Positions 18,354-28,137 are shown, counted from the first letter of the stretch. The stretch: DNA of 64,000 nucleotides from Prevotella sp. (GCA_024697645.1 JAILFH010000113.1:1-64000); one strand, 5' to 3'. The notes: generated by a model not told the origin, from the sequence alone. Numbers and translations: made by a program.

Positions 18354-18772
18354 TTGTCGTTCTGTTGATTGTCCTTCTCTGCTATGTAGTTAAGGAATTC
18401 GTCGTAATCGTAGATGTAGTCGTCTTCCTCAAAGGGTTCAGAAGCAAGCACAAGGCAGACTGCACCTGAAGAAAAATCGTCAAGTGTGCGCCAAGTGCCA
18501 GTTTCAATGATAAGTCCTTGCCAAGGGTGGTTGAGCAGGATGGTTTCGCGCTGATGACCGTTGTCGAGTGTCACATGAAATGAACCACTCAGCGCAATGA
18601 CGAGTTGGCGCAGGCGCTTGTGGGCATGACCGCCACGACTCTCACCACCAGGCACGTCGTAAACCCAGTAGGCACGCTTGATTTCGAACGGCACATGCGT
18701 AAGTTGTTCCGCTACAGTTAGATTTCCGCGTGGGTCGGCGATTTTTGGAAGTTCAATGATTTTTCCTATCAT
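18350..18772 (-). CDS. FdtA/QdtA-type dTDP-sugar 3,4-ketoisomerase (WxcM-like cupin)
   Basis: 140 residues forming one cupin domain. Conserved features are GGESRGGHAHKRLRQLVIAL (about 44-63), carrying the His residues of the active site, and the EDDYIYDYDEFLNY tail typical of the family. Such enzymes convert dTDP-4-keto-6-deoxyglucose, the product of RfbB, to the 3-keto sugar that is then aminated. RfbB is encoded 2.2 kb upstream on the same strand. No PLP-dependent sugar 3-aminotransferase (FdtB) is present in the window. Could also belong to the broader WxcM family with another nucleotide sugar. Confidence 0.85.
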   Translation of the reverse strand: MIGKIIELPKIADPRGNLTVAEQLTHVPFEIKRAYWVYDVPGGESRGGHAHKRLRQLVIALSGSFHVTLDNGHQRETILLNHPWQGLIIETGTWRTLDDFSSGAVCLVLASEPFEEDDYIYDYDEFLNYIAEKDNQQNDK

Positions 18773-18825
18773 ATTTGCTTACTTCAATGAAGGTTCCCGA
18801 CTCATGTGTCGGGAAACCAACCTTT

Positions 18826-20007
18826 CTATTTCTTCATGTATGGTTCTGTACCGAGAACGGTTGTTGCGAGGCGCTTGGCCTTCGAACGCAGTTCATTAAC
18901 ATCAGTGCCGAGTTCATCGTAACAGAGCACAACACCCATTCGGCGTCCGACATGGGCTTCTGGCTTGCCAAAGATTCGAACGCGTGTATTCTCTTCCCGC
19001 AATGCATCGAGGAGGTTATAATCGAGTGGCTTGGTGCTCTCAACAGGCGAGAGGACAACAGCACTTGCTCCTGCGTGCTCGAGTTTAATGGCGGCAATGG
19101 GCAATCCGAGAACGGCGCGCAGATGAAGTTCAAACTCCGAAAGATTGGTGGTGTGGCCGAGTGTAACCATACCTGTGTCGTGTGGACGTGGCGATAGTTC
19201 ACTGAAGATAACCTCTCCCTGACGTGTCAGGAAGAACTCAACGCCCCAGATGCCATAGCCCGTGAGCGCACGAGTTACCTCGTCGGCCATGTGTTGTGCT
19301 TGTTTGAGCGCCTCGTCGCTAATCTGATAGGGTTGCCACGATTCACGATAGTCGCCACCTTTCTGAACATGTCCAATAGGAGGACAGAACAGGGTGGGGG
19401 CATTCTTCTGAGTGACAGTGAGCAGGGTAAATTCCGACTCGAAATCTATGAATTCCTCAATAATTACCTCCTTCACGTCGCCGCGACTGCCTTCCATTGC
19501 TTCACGGAAGGCCTGTTCAAGTTCGTCGTCATTGTGGACGTAACTCTGGCCGTGACCAGATGACGACATCAACGGTTTTACCACACAGGGGAAACCAATC
19601 TCGTCGGCTGCCAGCTTGAACTCCTCAAACGTCTTGGCATAGAAATATTTGGCAGTGCGAAGTCCAAGTTCACGGGCGGCTAAATCACGAATAGCACGAC
19701 GGTTCATCGTATAGTTGACAGCACGGGCCGAAGGAACCACCTGAATGCCTTCCTTCTCGAATTGGAAAAGACGCTCGGTGCGAATGGCCTCAATCTCCGG
19801 AACAATGATGTCGGGTTGATGCTTACGTACGACAGCCTCCAATGCATCGCCATCAAGCATCGAGAACACCTCGAACTCGTCGGCTACTTGCATAGCAGGT
19901 GCGCCAGCATAACGGTCACAAGCCACCACATAAACGCCTTTGCGCTTGGCAGCAATCACAAACTCTTTGCCCAGTTCGCCTGAGCCTAACAATAGTATTT
20001 TTTTCAT
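18826..20007 (-). CDS. purT: Formate-dependent phosphoribosylglycinamide formyltransferase 2
   Basis: 393 residues from the ATG at 20007; a TTG 6 nt further upstream (20013) is in frame but less likely. N-terminal Rossmann-like [17 protein letters not shown], the central ATP-grasp domain with [11 protein letters not shown] and [19 protein letters not shown], and [13 protein letters not shown] near the C-terminus are characteristic. PurT ligates formate to GAR with ATP in de novo purine synthesis, independent of tetrahydrofolate. Its ATG overlaps the stop of the upstream membrane protein (ATGA), so it is embedded in this sugar/membrane gene run rather than a purine operon. Confidence 0.95.
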   Translation of the reverse strand: MKKILLLGSGELGKEFVIAAKRKGVYVVACDRYAGAPAMQVADEFEVFSMLDGDALEAVVRKHQPDIIVPEIEAIRTERLFQFEKEGIQVVPSARAVNYTMNRRAIRDLAARELGLRTAKYFYAKTFEEFKLAADEIGFPCVVKPLMSSSGHGQSYVHNDDELEQAFREAMEGSRGDVKEVIIEEFIDFESEFTLLTVTQKNAPTLFCPPIGHVQKGGDYRESWQPYQISDEALKQAQHMADEVTRALTGYGIWGVEFFLTRQGEVIFSELSPRPHDTGMVTLGHTTNLSEFELHLRAVLGLPIAAIKLEHAGASAVVLSPVESTKPLDYNLLDALREENTRVRIFGKPEAHVGRRMGVVLCYDELGTDVNELRSKAKRLATTVLGTEPYMKK

Positions 20008-20945
20008 CTCCAATTAAATTTTTTACCCAAATGATATTTCATTGACTGGAACCCAATGAACTCCAAACCTCCCAGACAATTGACCTTCTGAAACACGGTT
20101 CTCAATTCCTCATAATTCCTATACATCGGCTCATCTACACTTATCACCAGTCTGTCGTCCTTTACCAACCAGATGGAATTCTCATCTCGTGACCCCAACT
20201 GGCCATTGGATTTCTCCAGCACATAATAAAACCCATCAAATTCGGACACGGCATAGTATCGAACCTTAGACGGCCATAACAACCGTTTCACCTCTACTTG
20301 TCCACGCCATACCGTAATTTTCTTATAGGAAAAAAGATAGATGAAAAGCAAACTTCCAAAAAGCAGTATTACACTCGCACCTATTAGGACGGTGACCAGC
20401 CGTACAGGTTTTCCATCAATTACATCAGCCAGAGAAGTTAGTACGCCTAACAGCACAAAGAGCAACATAAAGAATGTAGTTCCGAACAATCGCGACTTCT
20501 TATATTCAGACACGACTTCGGCATTGTCTCTGACAGAGAAGTCTGACTTATCCTTAACCGCTATGGCACCCTTTATCTCTTCAAAGTTCAAGTATAGATA
20601 TGAAGCAATGCTAACCTGCCGTTCTCCGTTCATTATCAACCTGTACACTTCTCCGTCTTTTTCATACTCACTCAGAGCATAGTCAAACTCAGCGAATCTA
20701 TAGAACCGTTTCCAGAATGGCAACAGCAAGTTTTGTGTCTCCAACCCATCAGGAAAAATAGTGATACACTTAATGGAAGCCAGATAGAAAACGGAAAATA
20801 GTAGGGTAAATCCCATCCAAACAAGCAACATAGGCAGGAATGTTCCTTTATTGAATAAAGAAACGCCACATAAGGTCAAGACACTCACTGCTACGAGACC
20901 AAGCGTCTGCCATATGTACCTCTTATTTAGTCTGGAGGTTACCAT
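20004..20945 (-). CDS. Membrane protein with two tandem TM-TM/PH-like halves, function unknown
   Basis: 313 residues, no family recognised. Two similar halves are visible: each has two hydrophobic segments (about 12-57 and about 153-210) followed by a short beta-rich domain beginning at [20 protein letters not shown] (about 58) and [20 protein letters not shown] (about 211). In both, the beta domain contains Y/F-x-x-V/A-E-F-D and ends near NFEEI/NYEEL. This looks like an internal duplication of a bacterial PH-like membrane module. Its ATG lies 2 nt after the rfbB stop and its stop overlaps purT, so it is translated within this operon. Function unknown. Confidence 0.7.
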   Translation of the reverse strand: MVTSRLNKRYIWQTLGLVAVSVLTLCGVSLFNKGTFLPMLLVWMGFTLLFSVFYLASIKCITIFPDGLETQNLLLPFWKRFYRFAEFDYALSEYEKDGEVYRLIMNGERQVSIASYLYLNFEEIKGAIAVKDKSDFSVRDNAEVVSEYKKSRLFGTTFFMLLFVLLGVLTSLADVIDGKPVRLVTVLIGASVILLFGSLLFIYLFSYKKITVWRGQVEVKRLLWPSKVRYYAVSEFDGFYYVLEKSNGQLGSRDENSIWLVKDDRLVISVDEPMYRNYEELRTVFQKVNCLGGLEFIGFQSMKYHLGKKFNWR

Positions 20946-20947
20946 TC

Positions 20948-22081
20948 CTATCTGTTCTTATACATGTTGTCGTAATACTTCTGGTAGTCGCCTGAGGTAA
21001 CGTTGTCGAGCCAGTCCTGATGGCTGAGATACCAGCGTACAGTCTTTTCTATGCCTTCTTCAAACTGTAGTGAAGGTTCCCATCCAAGTTCTTTTTGCAA
21101 TTTTGTGGAATCAATTGCATAGCGCATATCGTGACCAGCGCGGTCGGTAACGAAGGTGATGAGATTCATATCCTCACCCTCTTTGCGTTCCAGCAGACGG
21201 TCGACGGTATTGATCAGAACCTTGATGATGTCGATGTTCTTCCACTCGTTGAAACCACCAATGTTATAAGTCTCAGCAATTTTTCCCTGATGGAAAATCA
21301 GGTCGATGGCGCGAGCGTGGTCTTCCACATAGAGCCAGTCGCGCACGTTCTCGCCCTTACCATAGACAGGAAGAGGCTTGCGATGACGAATGTTATTGAT
21401 GAACAACGGGATGAGTTTTTCGGGGAACTGATAAGGGCCATAGTTGTTGGAGCAATTGGTCACGACGACAGGCATTCCGTAAGTGTCGTGATAGGCACGG
21501 ACAAAATGGTCGCTTGACGCTTTGGCTGCCGAGTAAGGTGAATGGGGATTATACTTCGTGGTCTCGAGGAAGAACTTGTCACCATAGGCCAGATGATGCT
21601 CTGCACTTGAGGCCGTAGTTGTAAAGGGTGGTTCTATTCCCTCGGGGTGAGTCATCTCCAATGCGCCATAGACTTCGTCGGTCGAGATATGATAGAAGCG
21701 CTTGCCTTCATATTTCTCGGGCAACGATTCCCAATATAATTTTGCGGCCTGAAGCAATGACAGCGTGCCCATCACATTGGTCTTGGCAAATGTGAAAGGA
21801 TCCTTGATACTGCGGTCAACATGGCTTTCGGCAGCAAGGTGGATGATGCCATCAACATGCTTTTCCTGCATCAACTTATAGAATGCGTCGAAGTCGCAGA
21901 TATCCATCTTCACAAACTCGTAGTTGGGTTTGTCCTCAATGTCCTTCAGATTGGCGAGATTGCCAGCGTAGGTCAACTTGTCGAGGTTGATGATATGATA
22001 CTCGGGATATTTGTTTACAAATAGGCGGACCACATGGCTTCCAATGAAACCGGCGCCTCCGGTAATGACGATTGTCTTCAT
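20948..22081 (-). CDS. rfbB: dTDP-glucose 4,6-dehydratase
   Basis: 377 residues, extended SDR family. The NAD-binding TGGAGFIGSHVVRLF motif is at residues 7-21. The HLAAESHVDRS motif (about 82-92), the STDEVYG motif and the YSAAKASSDHFVRAYH catalytic Tyr-Lys segment (about 183) are all intact. It converts dTDP-glucose to dTDP-4-keto-6-deoxyglucose, the branch point for rhamnose, fucosamine and related surface sugars. RmlA, RmlC and RmlD are not in the window; the nearby FdtA-like gene suggests the 3-amino-sugar branch. Confidence 0.96.
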   Translation of the reverse strand: MKTIVITGGAGFIGSHVVRLFVNKYPEYHIINLDKLTYAGNLANLKDIEDKPNYEFVKMDICDFDAFYKLMQEKHVDGIIHLAAESHVDRSIKDPFTFAKTNVMGTLSLLQAAKLYWESLPEKYEGKRFYHISTDEVYGALEMTHPEGIEPPFTTTASSAEHHLAYGDKFFLETTKYNPHSPYSAAKASSDHFVRAYHDTYGMPVVVTNCSNNYGPYQFPEKLIPLFINNIRHRKPLPVYGKGENVRDWLYVEDHARAIDLIFHQGKIAETYNIGGFNEWKNIDIIKVLINTVDRLLERKEGEDMNLITFVTDRAGHDMRYAIDSTKLQKELGWEPSLQFEEGIEKTVRWYLSHQDWLDNVTSGDYQKYYDNMYKNR

Positions 22082-22097
22082 AACGAATTGGGTATTA

Positions 22098-22283
22098 TTA
22101 TTTATCAGGGTCAGTTCTCTTAATGATGTATATCAGCAGTAATGACGACAACATGGCAATGATAATCATAAAGGCGAGAAACACCTTCTGCTGAATGCCT
22201 AACGTGACAAAACACACAATGAGTGCCACCAATAAGATGGCCTCTAATATGGAATAGTACAGTATTGCTTTCTTTCTTGACAT
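22098..22283 (-). CDS. Small two-helix membrane protein
   Basis: 61 residues with two hydrophobic segments (about 10-29 and 32-52), a positively charged start (MSRKKA) and a charged tail (RTDPDK). It lies 16 bp upstream of rfbB and 27 bp after the phosphodiesterase gene on the same strand. Family not recognised; coding status rests on the clean hydrophobic pattern and tight spacing. Confidence 0.6.
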   Translation of the reverse strand: MSRKKAILYYSILEAILLVALIVCFVTLGIQQKVFLAFMIIIAMLSSLLLIYIIKRTDPDK

Positions 22284-22310
22284 AATATGAATTGTTTTTA
22301 TTTCCTATTT

Positions 22311-22805
22311 TTATCTAGTTCCTAATGTAATAACTTCACAATCAGACATTTTATTGCCTTCGATAGTCAATCTTACTAAAGTTCTGTCCCGATGCCAACC
22401 CTGAAGTCCTGCTGCACCCGGATTGATGTGCAGCAGATTGAGCGTTTTGTCGAACTGCACTTTCAGGATGTGTGAATGGCCGTCAATGAAGAGTTGGGGC
22501 GGCGATGCATAGAGTGTAGAGCGGATACGTGCATCGTAGTTGCCTGGGTAGCCTCCGATATGGGTCATCAAGACGTCAACATCCTCACAACGCCAACGCA
22601 GACGCTCGGGATACATCCGTCGAAGGTCACCCCCGTCGCAATTGCCGCAAACAGCGCGCAAAGGACGAAATGCAGCCAGTTTCTCTGCTACTTCCAACGA
22701 ACCTATGTCGCCCGCGTGCCATATTTCGTCGCAAGGCTCGAAGTAGGTCAGATATTTCTCGTCCCAATAGGCGTGAGTATCGCTGAGTATGCCGATTCGC
22801 TTCAT
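22311..22805 (-). CDS. YfcE/MJ0936-family metallophosphoesterase
   Basis: 164 residues with the calcineurin-like metal-binding motifs: ILSDTHAY (Asp8, His10), HAGDIGS (Asp33), CGNCD (Asn/Asp), MTHIGG and DGHSH near residue 110. Members hydrolyse phosphodiesters with Mn or Ni. Physiological substrate unknown. The gene sits 23 bp after the kinase-like gene on the same strand. Confidence 0.9.
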   Translation of the reverse strand: MKRIGILSDTHAYWDEKYLTYFEPCDEIWHAGDIGSLEVAEKLAAFRPLRAVCGNCDGGDLRRMYPERLRWRCEDVDVLMTHIGGYPGNYDARIRSTLYASPPQLFIDGHSHILKVQFDKTLNLLHINPGAAGLQGWHRDRTLVRLTIEGNKMSDCEVITLGTR

Positions 22806-22828
22806 GTCTTATATATTTTCTCAAGGAT

Positions 22829-23461
22829 TCAGAAATCCTTCATTCTTTCTTTGATGAAATCTGCAACGAACTGCGCTGTCTTCTCAATGCCCAGTCGGGA
22901 TGTGTTTACACAGAGGTCGTAGCCGTCGGCATGTCCCCATCGCTTGCCGGTATAGTAATTATAATAGGTAGCACGCTGACTTTCACCATTTTCAATGATT
23001 TTGCGGGCAGCCGTTTCGTCACATTGATGTCTTTCCATTGCACGGGCAACACGCTCACTTAAGTCGGCAGTGATGAAAATACTGATCATATTGGGCTCGT
23101 CGCGAAGCACATAATCAGCACATCGTCCTACAAACACGCAGGAATAGTCTTTTGCTGCTTTGCTAATAGCGTCGGCCTGGAACTGGAACAGACTTTCCTC
23201 CGAGAACTGACTCTTGTAGAAACTGCCCATCGCCATACTGCGACCATGACTATTGAGCAACGTGTGGAAGAACCCCTTGTGTTCATCGTTTTGTTCGAAG
23301 AACTTCTCTGAGAATCCACTCTCCTTAGCAGCAAGATTCAGGATTTCACTATCCATAAACTTGCAGCCGAATTCCTCAGCCAGTTTCTTGGCAATGACAC
23401 GTCCGCCGGAGCCTATCTGTCGGCCCACGCAGATAAGTAATCTTTGGTTAGAGTTCTGCAT
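22829..23461 (-). CDS. Cytidylate kinase-like family protein
   Basis: 210 residues. P-loop GRQIGSGGRVIAKKLAEEFG (about 13-32) followed by FMDSEILNLAAKESG matches the AAK_33/cytidylate-kinase-like family abundant in gut anaerobes. The downstream FVGRCADYVL and ERHQCDETAARKIIENGE segments (about 110-165) fit a lid and core NMP-kinase fold. The true substrate is unproven; it is distinct from canonical Cmk. It overlaps the upstream MATE gene by 14 nt and is probably its translational partner. Confidence 0.85.
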   Translation of the reverse strand: MQNSNQRLLICVGRQIGSGGRVIAKKLAEEFGCKFMDSEILNLAAKESGFSEKFFEQNDEHKGFFHTLLNSHGRSMAMGSFYKSQFSEESLFQFQADAISKAAKDYSCVFVGRCADYVLRDEPNMISIFITADLSERVARAMERHQCDETAARKIIENGESQRATYYNYYTGKRWGHADGYDLCVNTSRLGIEKTAQFVADFIKERMKDF

Positions 23462-24809
23462 GTTGTTGTCGTTTTATTTTAGGCATATAGTAGAACATAA
23501 TTGCCGCAGTCACCACGGCTGCAGTCGTATCGCTGGCAGGCAATGCTGCCCAAACGCCTTCGAGTCCCCAGATACGGGGCAGTATCAGAATGAATGGCAG
23601 CAGGAAAAGCAACTGGCGCGAAAGCGAGAGGAAAATGCTGATCTTTACTCTGCCAATGCACTGGAAGAAGTTTGTCGTCACAGCCTGGAATCCAATGATG
23701 GGGAACACCAGCATGTTTAGTCTGATACCCATGATGGATTTGTCAATCAGTTCTTTATCTGTTGTGAAAATAGCAGCCATATAATGTGGAAAGAACATGG
23801 CCAATGCCCAGCCAACCAGCAGAATCAGCGTGGCTGCGATAATGGCAAGTGTGAGTACTCGCATCAGTCGGTCGAACTTCTGTGCACCATAGTTGTAGCC
23901 TGCAATGGGTTGCATTCCCTGGTTAATTCCGATGACGAACATAAAGAACACCATACCAATCGAGTTGGCAATGGAGTAGGCCGCTACAGCCATATCGCCA
24001 CCATATCTTACAAACTGGTTGTTCATGAAAATCACGATGATGCATGAACAAAGGTTCATCAGGAAGGGCGAAATGCCGATTGAAATGATATTGTTGACCA
24101 AATCTTTCTTCAGTCGGTAGATGCCTCGCTTCAGGTGCAGTAGTTGCGACTTGTCGCTGAAAAGCCACATCTGCCAGCAAAGGGCCATTGTCTGCGATAG
24201 AACTGTTGCCAAGGCTGCACCTCTGATGCCCCAACGGAACCACCACACAAAAGTGATGGCGAGTATAGTGTTCATGGCCACAGTAAAGAGCACCGCATAC
24301 ATTGCGTGTTTGGGCTTTCCGCTTGCGCGCAGAACTGCGTTCATGCCGAAGTACATGTGGGTGATCATATTGCCAAGCAGAATGATCTCCATGAATTCAC
24401 GAGCGTAGGGAAGAGTGACGTCGCTGGCTCCGAAGAACCGCAAGATAGGATCAAGGAACAATAGGCAGATAGTCATGAACAGCAAACCAACAATAAGGTT
24501 TAGCGTCACCGTATTACCCAAAAGATGTTCTGCAGTCTTATAGTCTTTCTGTCCGAGTTTCACAGAGATGCACGTAGAAGCACCAACGCCTACTGCCGCA
24601 CCAAACGCACCGCTCAGATTCATGAACGGAAACGTGATGCCTAAACCGGCAATAGCATCAGCGCCAACCACTTGTCCGATGATGGCTCTGTCGATGATAT
24701 TATACAACGACGAAGCCACCATAGCCACAATGGCAGGTGTTGCATATTGTACAAGCAATTTACCCACAGGCTCAGTACCAAGAGCCAGTGTTGCTTTCTT
24801 ATTATCCAT
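23448..24809 (-). CDS. MATE-family multidrug/toxin efflux transporter
   Basis: 453 residues from the ATG at 24809. A longer frame reaching 24851 is rejected because a strong promoter (24829-24859) lies inside it. About twelve membrane segments in two halves, with the paired MATE motifs (PAIVAMVASSLYNIIDRAIIG and the matching NQGMQPIAGYNYGAQ segment of the second half). These antiporters use Na+ or H+ to export cationic drugs or metabolites. The 3' end overlaps the kinase-like gene by 14 nt. Confidence 0.93.
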   Translation of the reverse strand: MDNKKATLALGTEPVGKLLVQYATPAIVAMVASSLYNIIDRAIIGQVVGADAIAGLGITFPFMNLSGAFGAAVGVGASTCISVKLGQKDYKTAEHLLGNTVTLNLIVGLLFMTICLLFLDPILRFFGASDVTLPYAREFMEIILLGNMITHMYFGMNAVLRASGKPKHAMYAVLFTVAMNTILAITFVWWFRWGIRGAALATVLSQTMALCWQMWLFSDKSQLLHLKRGIYRLKKDLVNNIISIGISPFLMNLCSCIIVIFMNNQFVRYGGDMAVAAYSIANSIGMVFFMFVIGINQGMQPIAGYNYGAQKFDRLMRVLTLAIIAATLILLVGWALAMFFPHYMAAIFTTDKELIDKSIMGIRLNMLVFPIIGFQAVTTNFFQCIGRVKISIFLSLSRQLLFLLPFILILPRIWGLEGVWAALPASDTTAAVVTAAIMFYYMPKIKRQQHAEL

Positions 24810-24828
24810 TCGAATGGTTTTTATTCTG

Positions 24829-24859
24829 CAAAGATACGGCAAACTGAGCAAAATACAAA
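24829..24859 (-). promoter_or_regulatory. Bacteroidetes-type promoter of the MATE gene
   Basis: Minus strand TTTG, exactly 19 nt, TATCTTTG. It fixes the MATE start at 24809, 20 nt downstream. Confidence 0.8.
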
Positions 24860-24955
24860 ATTATTTGCTTTCTTTTTTGACAAAGTCCTTACTTATTCGC
24901 TGCATTAACTTCGAAGTTACTTTCGCTCGACAATGAAAATAAAATTTCAATTTCT

Positions 24956-24986
24956 TTTGCATTGTGCTCACTTATTCGTAACTTTG
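24956..24986 (+). promoter_or_regulatory. Bacteroidetes-type promoter of the subtilase-xseAB operon
   Basis: TTTG, exactly 19 nt, TAACTTTG, with the start codon 22 nt beyond. Divergent from the MATE promoter. Confidence 0.8.
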
Positions 24987-25008
24987 CAGCAGAAAACTGA
25001 TGAATTAG

Positions 25009-26427
25009 ATGAAACTATTGTACAGAACACTTGCAGTTGTAGTTTTTGCAATGCTGGCTACATCTACTTGGGCCGTTGAAGAGCACAAGGCTTATCCAGG
25101 TGGCCCCTGCCACCTCTATCGTCTTCAGTTGAAGGACAAGAAAGGGTCACCGTATTCACTATCAAAACCTGAGGAGTTCTTGTCGATGAAATCGCTTGAG
25201 CGTCGCAGACGACAGGGATTGTCAATCGACTCAACCGACCTTCCCATTTCTGAACGTTATCTCTCTAAGTTGCGTCAGTTAGGGTTGAAAGTGGTCAGTA
25301 AAAGTAAGTGGAACAATACGGTTGTGGTTGCATTGCCACAACCCGATGATCTTCGCACACTTGCTGATATTCCTTTTGTCACTGACGTGACCCATCTATT
25401 CTCTGCACCCGATTCTGTTGATATTTCCAGTCGTGATGAACTGATACCTCAGAATCTGGAAAATCTTCCAGTTGATAGTCGTGTTCAGATGAGCATGCTT
25501 CATGTGGATCAGTTGCATGAGGTCGGCTATCGTGGAAAAGGCATGACCATTGCAATTATCGATGGTGGTTTCATGAATGTCGACCGTATTCCTTTGCTTA
25601 GCAACGTGAGTGTTGTGGCTCAACGCGACTGTGTCTATCCCCCTTCACCTGATTTCTATGGTGAGTTGGATCATGGGACGATGGTCCTTTCTACAATAGC
25701 CATGAATCGCCCTGATACAATGGTGGGAATGGCACCTGAGGCTCATTTCGTACTGATTCGAACGGAGGACGGGCGCTCTGAAAGTCTTGCAGAGGAAGAT
25801 TTCTGGGCGGCTGCAGCGGAATATGCCGATTCCATTGGAGTCGACCTTATTAATTCTTCTCTGGGCTATCATCATTTCGACCGTTCGCTTGGCGATCATC
25901 CCTATCGTGAACTGGACGGACAGACATCTATCTGTTCACGTTCGGCTGCATTGTTGGCAAGTAAGGGTATTGTTCTCGTTGCATCGGCTGGTAATGAGGG
26001 TTTGGGCACTTGGAAGAAAATCAATGTTCCTGGCGATGCTGACAACATTCTGACCGTAGGAGCCGTGAACCAACAACTCATGAATACAGGCTTTTCTTCG
26101 GTTGGCCCCTCTGCCGATGGACGTGTGAAACCTGACGTAATGGCGATGGGTTATCATTCAGCAGTGGTTAGTGGAAAAGGAACGCTTACTACTGCCAATG
26201 GCACTTCTTTCTCAGCACCTATTACTTGTGGAGCTGTTGCCTGTCTTTGGCAAGCATTACCTAATCTGACTGCCCTTCAGATGATTGATCTTGTACGTAG
26301 TTCAGGAGACCGCTTCGAATATCCCGACAATGTGTTTGGTTATGGAATTCCTGACTATTGGAAGGCTTTTGAAAAGGCTCGCACTTCTATCGATTATTAT
26401 ATGAGATGGGAGGACCTCGATGATTGA
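25009..26427 (+). CDS. Secreted S8 (subtilisin-family) serine protease
   Basis: 472 residues. A signal peptide ends at ...TSTWA (about residue 22). The catalytic triad is intact: Asp185 in IAIIDGGF, His222 in LDHGTMV, Ser400 in ANGTSFSAP, with the oxyanion Asn329 in SAGNEG. An N-terminal region (about 23-150) resembles a propeptide. No C-terminal sorting domain is evident. Likely a periplasmic or surface protease. It overlaps the downstream xseA frame by 8 nt, so they appear to share a transcript despite unrelated functions. Confidence 0.93.
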   Translation: MKLLYRTLAVVVFAMLATSTWAVEEHKAYPGGPCHLYRLQLKDKKGSPYSLSKPEEFLSMKSLERRRRQGLSIDSTDLPISERYLSKLRQLGLKVVSKSKWNNTVVVALPQPDDLRTLADIPFVTDVTHLFSAPDSVDISSRDELIPQNLENLPVDSRVQMSMLHVDQLHEVGYRGKGMTIAIIDGGFMNVDRIPLLSNVSVVAQRDCVYPPSPDFYGELDHGTMVLSTIAMNRPDTMVGMAPEAHFVLIRTEDGRSESLAEEDFWAAAAEYADSIGVDLINSSLGYHHFDRSLGDHPYRELDGQTSICSRSAALLASKGIVLVASAGNEGLGTWKKINVPGDADNILTVGAVNQQLMNTGFSSVGPSADGRVKPDVMAMGYHSAVVSGKGTLTTANGTSFSAPITCGAVACLWQALPNLTALQMIDLVRSSGDRFEYPDNVFGYGIPDYWKAFEKARTSIDYYMRWEDLDD

Positions 26428-27862
26428 ATTTCCTGCTGTGTTGGATTCATATATATCAAGAATGGGAATGTTTGATTTGTTCTCAGATAATGACTTTCAG
26501 GTAGACGCCAACTCTTCTTCGGAAGGAGCGGAGAATGCGTTGACGCTTTACGAACTGAACTCACTTGTACGTGAGGTGCTCGAAACTACACTCAGTAAAG
26601 ATTATTGGGTAGAGGCAGAGTTGTCGGAGGTTCGTGAAAGCAAAGGTCATTGCTACATGGAATTAGTTCAGTTCAGCAGTGCCGATGAGCGGAAAAGAGG
26701 AGCACGAACACCTATAGCCCGAGCCTCGGCTAAATGTTGGCAGCGCACTTGGATGCAACTTCGTCCGCGTTTTGAGCGTGTGACGGGTCAGCCGCTTCAT
26801 GCAGGAATGAAGGTCTTGTTGCGCGTACATGTGAACTTTCATGAGGCTTTTGGATTCGCATGGATAGTGAACGACATCGATCCTACTTATACGATGGGGG
26901 ATATGGCCCGACGTCGTCAGGAAATCATTCGCCAGTTGAAGGAAGAAGGTGTTTTCGATATGCAGCGTGAACTGCAATTGCCAATGTTCTGTCAGCGCAT
27001 TGCAGTGATTTCAAGTGCTACTGCTGCGGGATATGGAGACTTCTGTAATCAACTGTCCGACAATGAGTTCGGGCTGAAGTTTCAAGTAGAACTTTTTCCC
27101 GCAATCATGCAAGGAGAACAAGTGGAGGAGAGTATTATCGACGCACTGAACAGAATCTATCAAGTGGGCGAAGAGACGTCTCCGTTCGATTGCGTTGTCA
27201 TCATCCGAGGTGGTGGTGCAACGGCTGATTTGAGTGGTTTCGACACACTTGCATTGGCAGAGAATGTTGCCCAGTTCCCGTTGTCTGTCATCACCGGTAT
27301 TGGCCATGAACGCGATGAAAGTGTACTCGATATGGTTGCTCATACTCGTGTGAAAACACCAACGGCTGCTGCAGCCTTCTTGATTGATCATTTGGCTGAA
27401 GTGCTCACCCTCATTAATGACTGTCAGGACGCAATCACTACTTATGTTTCTCGTCGTATGCAGATGGAGCAGATGCGCCTGCAGCAACTGGCAGAGAAGA
27501 TTCCTGTTTTGTTCTCTTTGGTGAAGACCCGTCAGACAGCCCGTCTTGACCGAATTTTTGCCGCAATGGCTTCGCTTGCAAGTCAGAAACTGGCAACTGT
27601 AAAGACTCATCTCGTAGAACTTAATGCTCAATTGCCTTCTTTGGTGGAACGTAGACTTTTGCGAGAACAGCATCGGCTCGATATGCTTGGTCAGCGGCTC
27701 AAAAACCTTGATCCAGAATTGCTTCTGCGACGTGGCTATAGCATTACGCTCAAGAACGGACGAGCCCTTCGGAATACCGATGATTTGCAACAAGGGGACA
27801 TGATAGAGACTCGATTGGCTAATGGCTCTGTGATTTCGGAAGTGAAGAAAACAAAGAAATAA
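26420..27862 (+). CDS. xseA: Exodeoxyribonuclease VII large subunit
   Basis: 480 residues. N-terminal OB-fold (about 45-150, YWVEAELSEVRESKGHCYMEL) followed by the XseA nuclease domain with VIRGGGATADLSGFDTLALAENVAQFPLSVITGIGHERDESVLD (about 255-300) and a coiled-coil rich C-terminus (KTRQTARLDRIFAAM). With XseB it degrades single-stranded DNA. The exact start is uncertain: Met1 at 26420 overlaps the protease gene by 8 nt; Met15 or Met17 (about 26462) would also leave the OB-fold intact. Confidence 0.94.
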   Translation: MIEFPAVLDSYISRMGMFDLFSDNDFQVDANSSSEGAENALTLYELNSLVREVLETTLSKDYWVEAELSEVRESKGHCYMELVQFSSADERKRGARTPIARASAKCWQRTWMQLRPRFERVTGQPLHAGMKVLLRVHVNFHEAFGFAWIVNDIDPTYTMGDMARRRQEIIRQLKEEGVFDMQRELQLPMFCQRIAVISSATAAGYGDFCNQLSDNEFGLKFQVELFPAIMQGEQVEESIIDALNRIYQVGEETSPFDCVVIIRGGGATADLSGFDTLALAENVAQFPLSVITGIGHERDESVLDMVAHTRVKTPTAAAAFLIDHLAEVLTLINDCQDAITTYVSRRMQMEQMRLQQLAEKIPVLFSLVKTRQTARLDRIFAAMASLASQKLATVKTHLVELNAQLPSLVERRLLREQHRLDMLGQRLKNLDPELLLRRGYSITLKNGRALRNTDDLQQGDMIETRLANGSVISEVKKTKK

Positions 27863-27899
27863 TAACGCAATTCAATAATTGCAAAACAATTTAATAGAA

Positions 27900-28094
27900 A
27901 TGGAAGAAAATACGATTCGCTATGAGGAAGCCGTCAAGAGGCTTCAAGAAATTGTAGACAAGATGGAAAACGACGAACTCGATGTCGACCAGATGGCTGA
28001 ACAACTCAAGGAGGCTCAGCAATTGATCAAGTTGTGCAAAGACAGATTGACAAAGGTTGATGCAGACATCAAAGCCGTCATGAATGATGAATAG
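27900..28094 (+). CDS. xseB: Exodeoxyribonuclease VII small subunit
   Basis: 64 residues from ATG 27900; the TTG at 27879 in frame is less likely. RYEEAVKRLQEIVDKMENDE followed by LKEAQQLIKLCKDRL is the hallmark XseB helical hairpin that binds XseA. It lies 37 bp after xseA. Confidence 0.92.
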   Translation: MEENTIRYEEAVKRLQEIVDKMENDELDVDQMAEQLKEAQQLIKLCKDRLTKVDADIKAVMNDE

Positions 28095-28137
28095 TTGTCA
28101 GTAGTGTTTCTTTTTGCTCAATTTCTTGAAGATTTCC

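Noticed and set aside
24810..24851. Upstream extension of the MATE gene
   Set aside because: The extra 14 codons lie across a clear promoter (24829-24859) and add no family-specific sequence.
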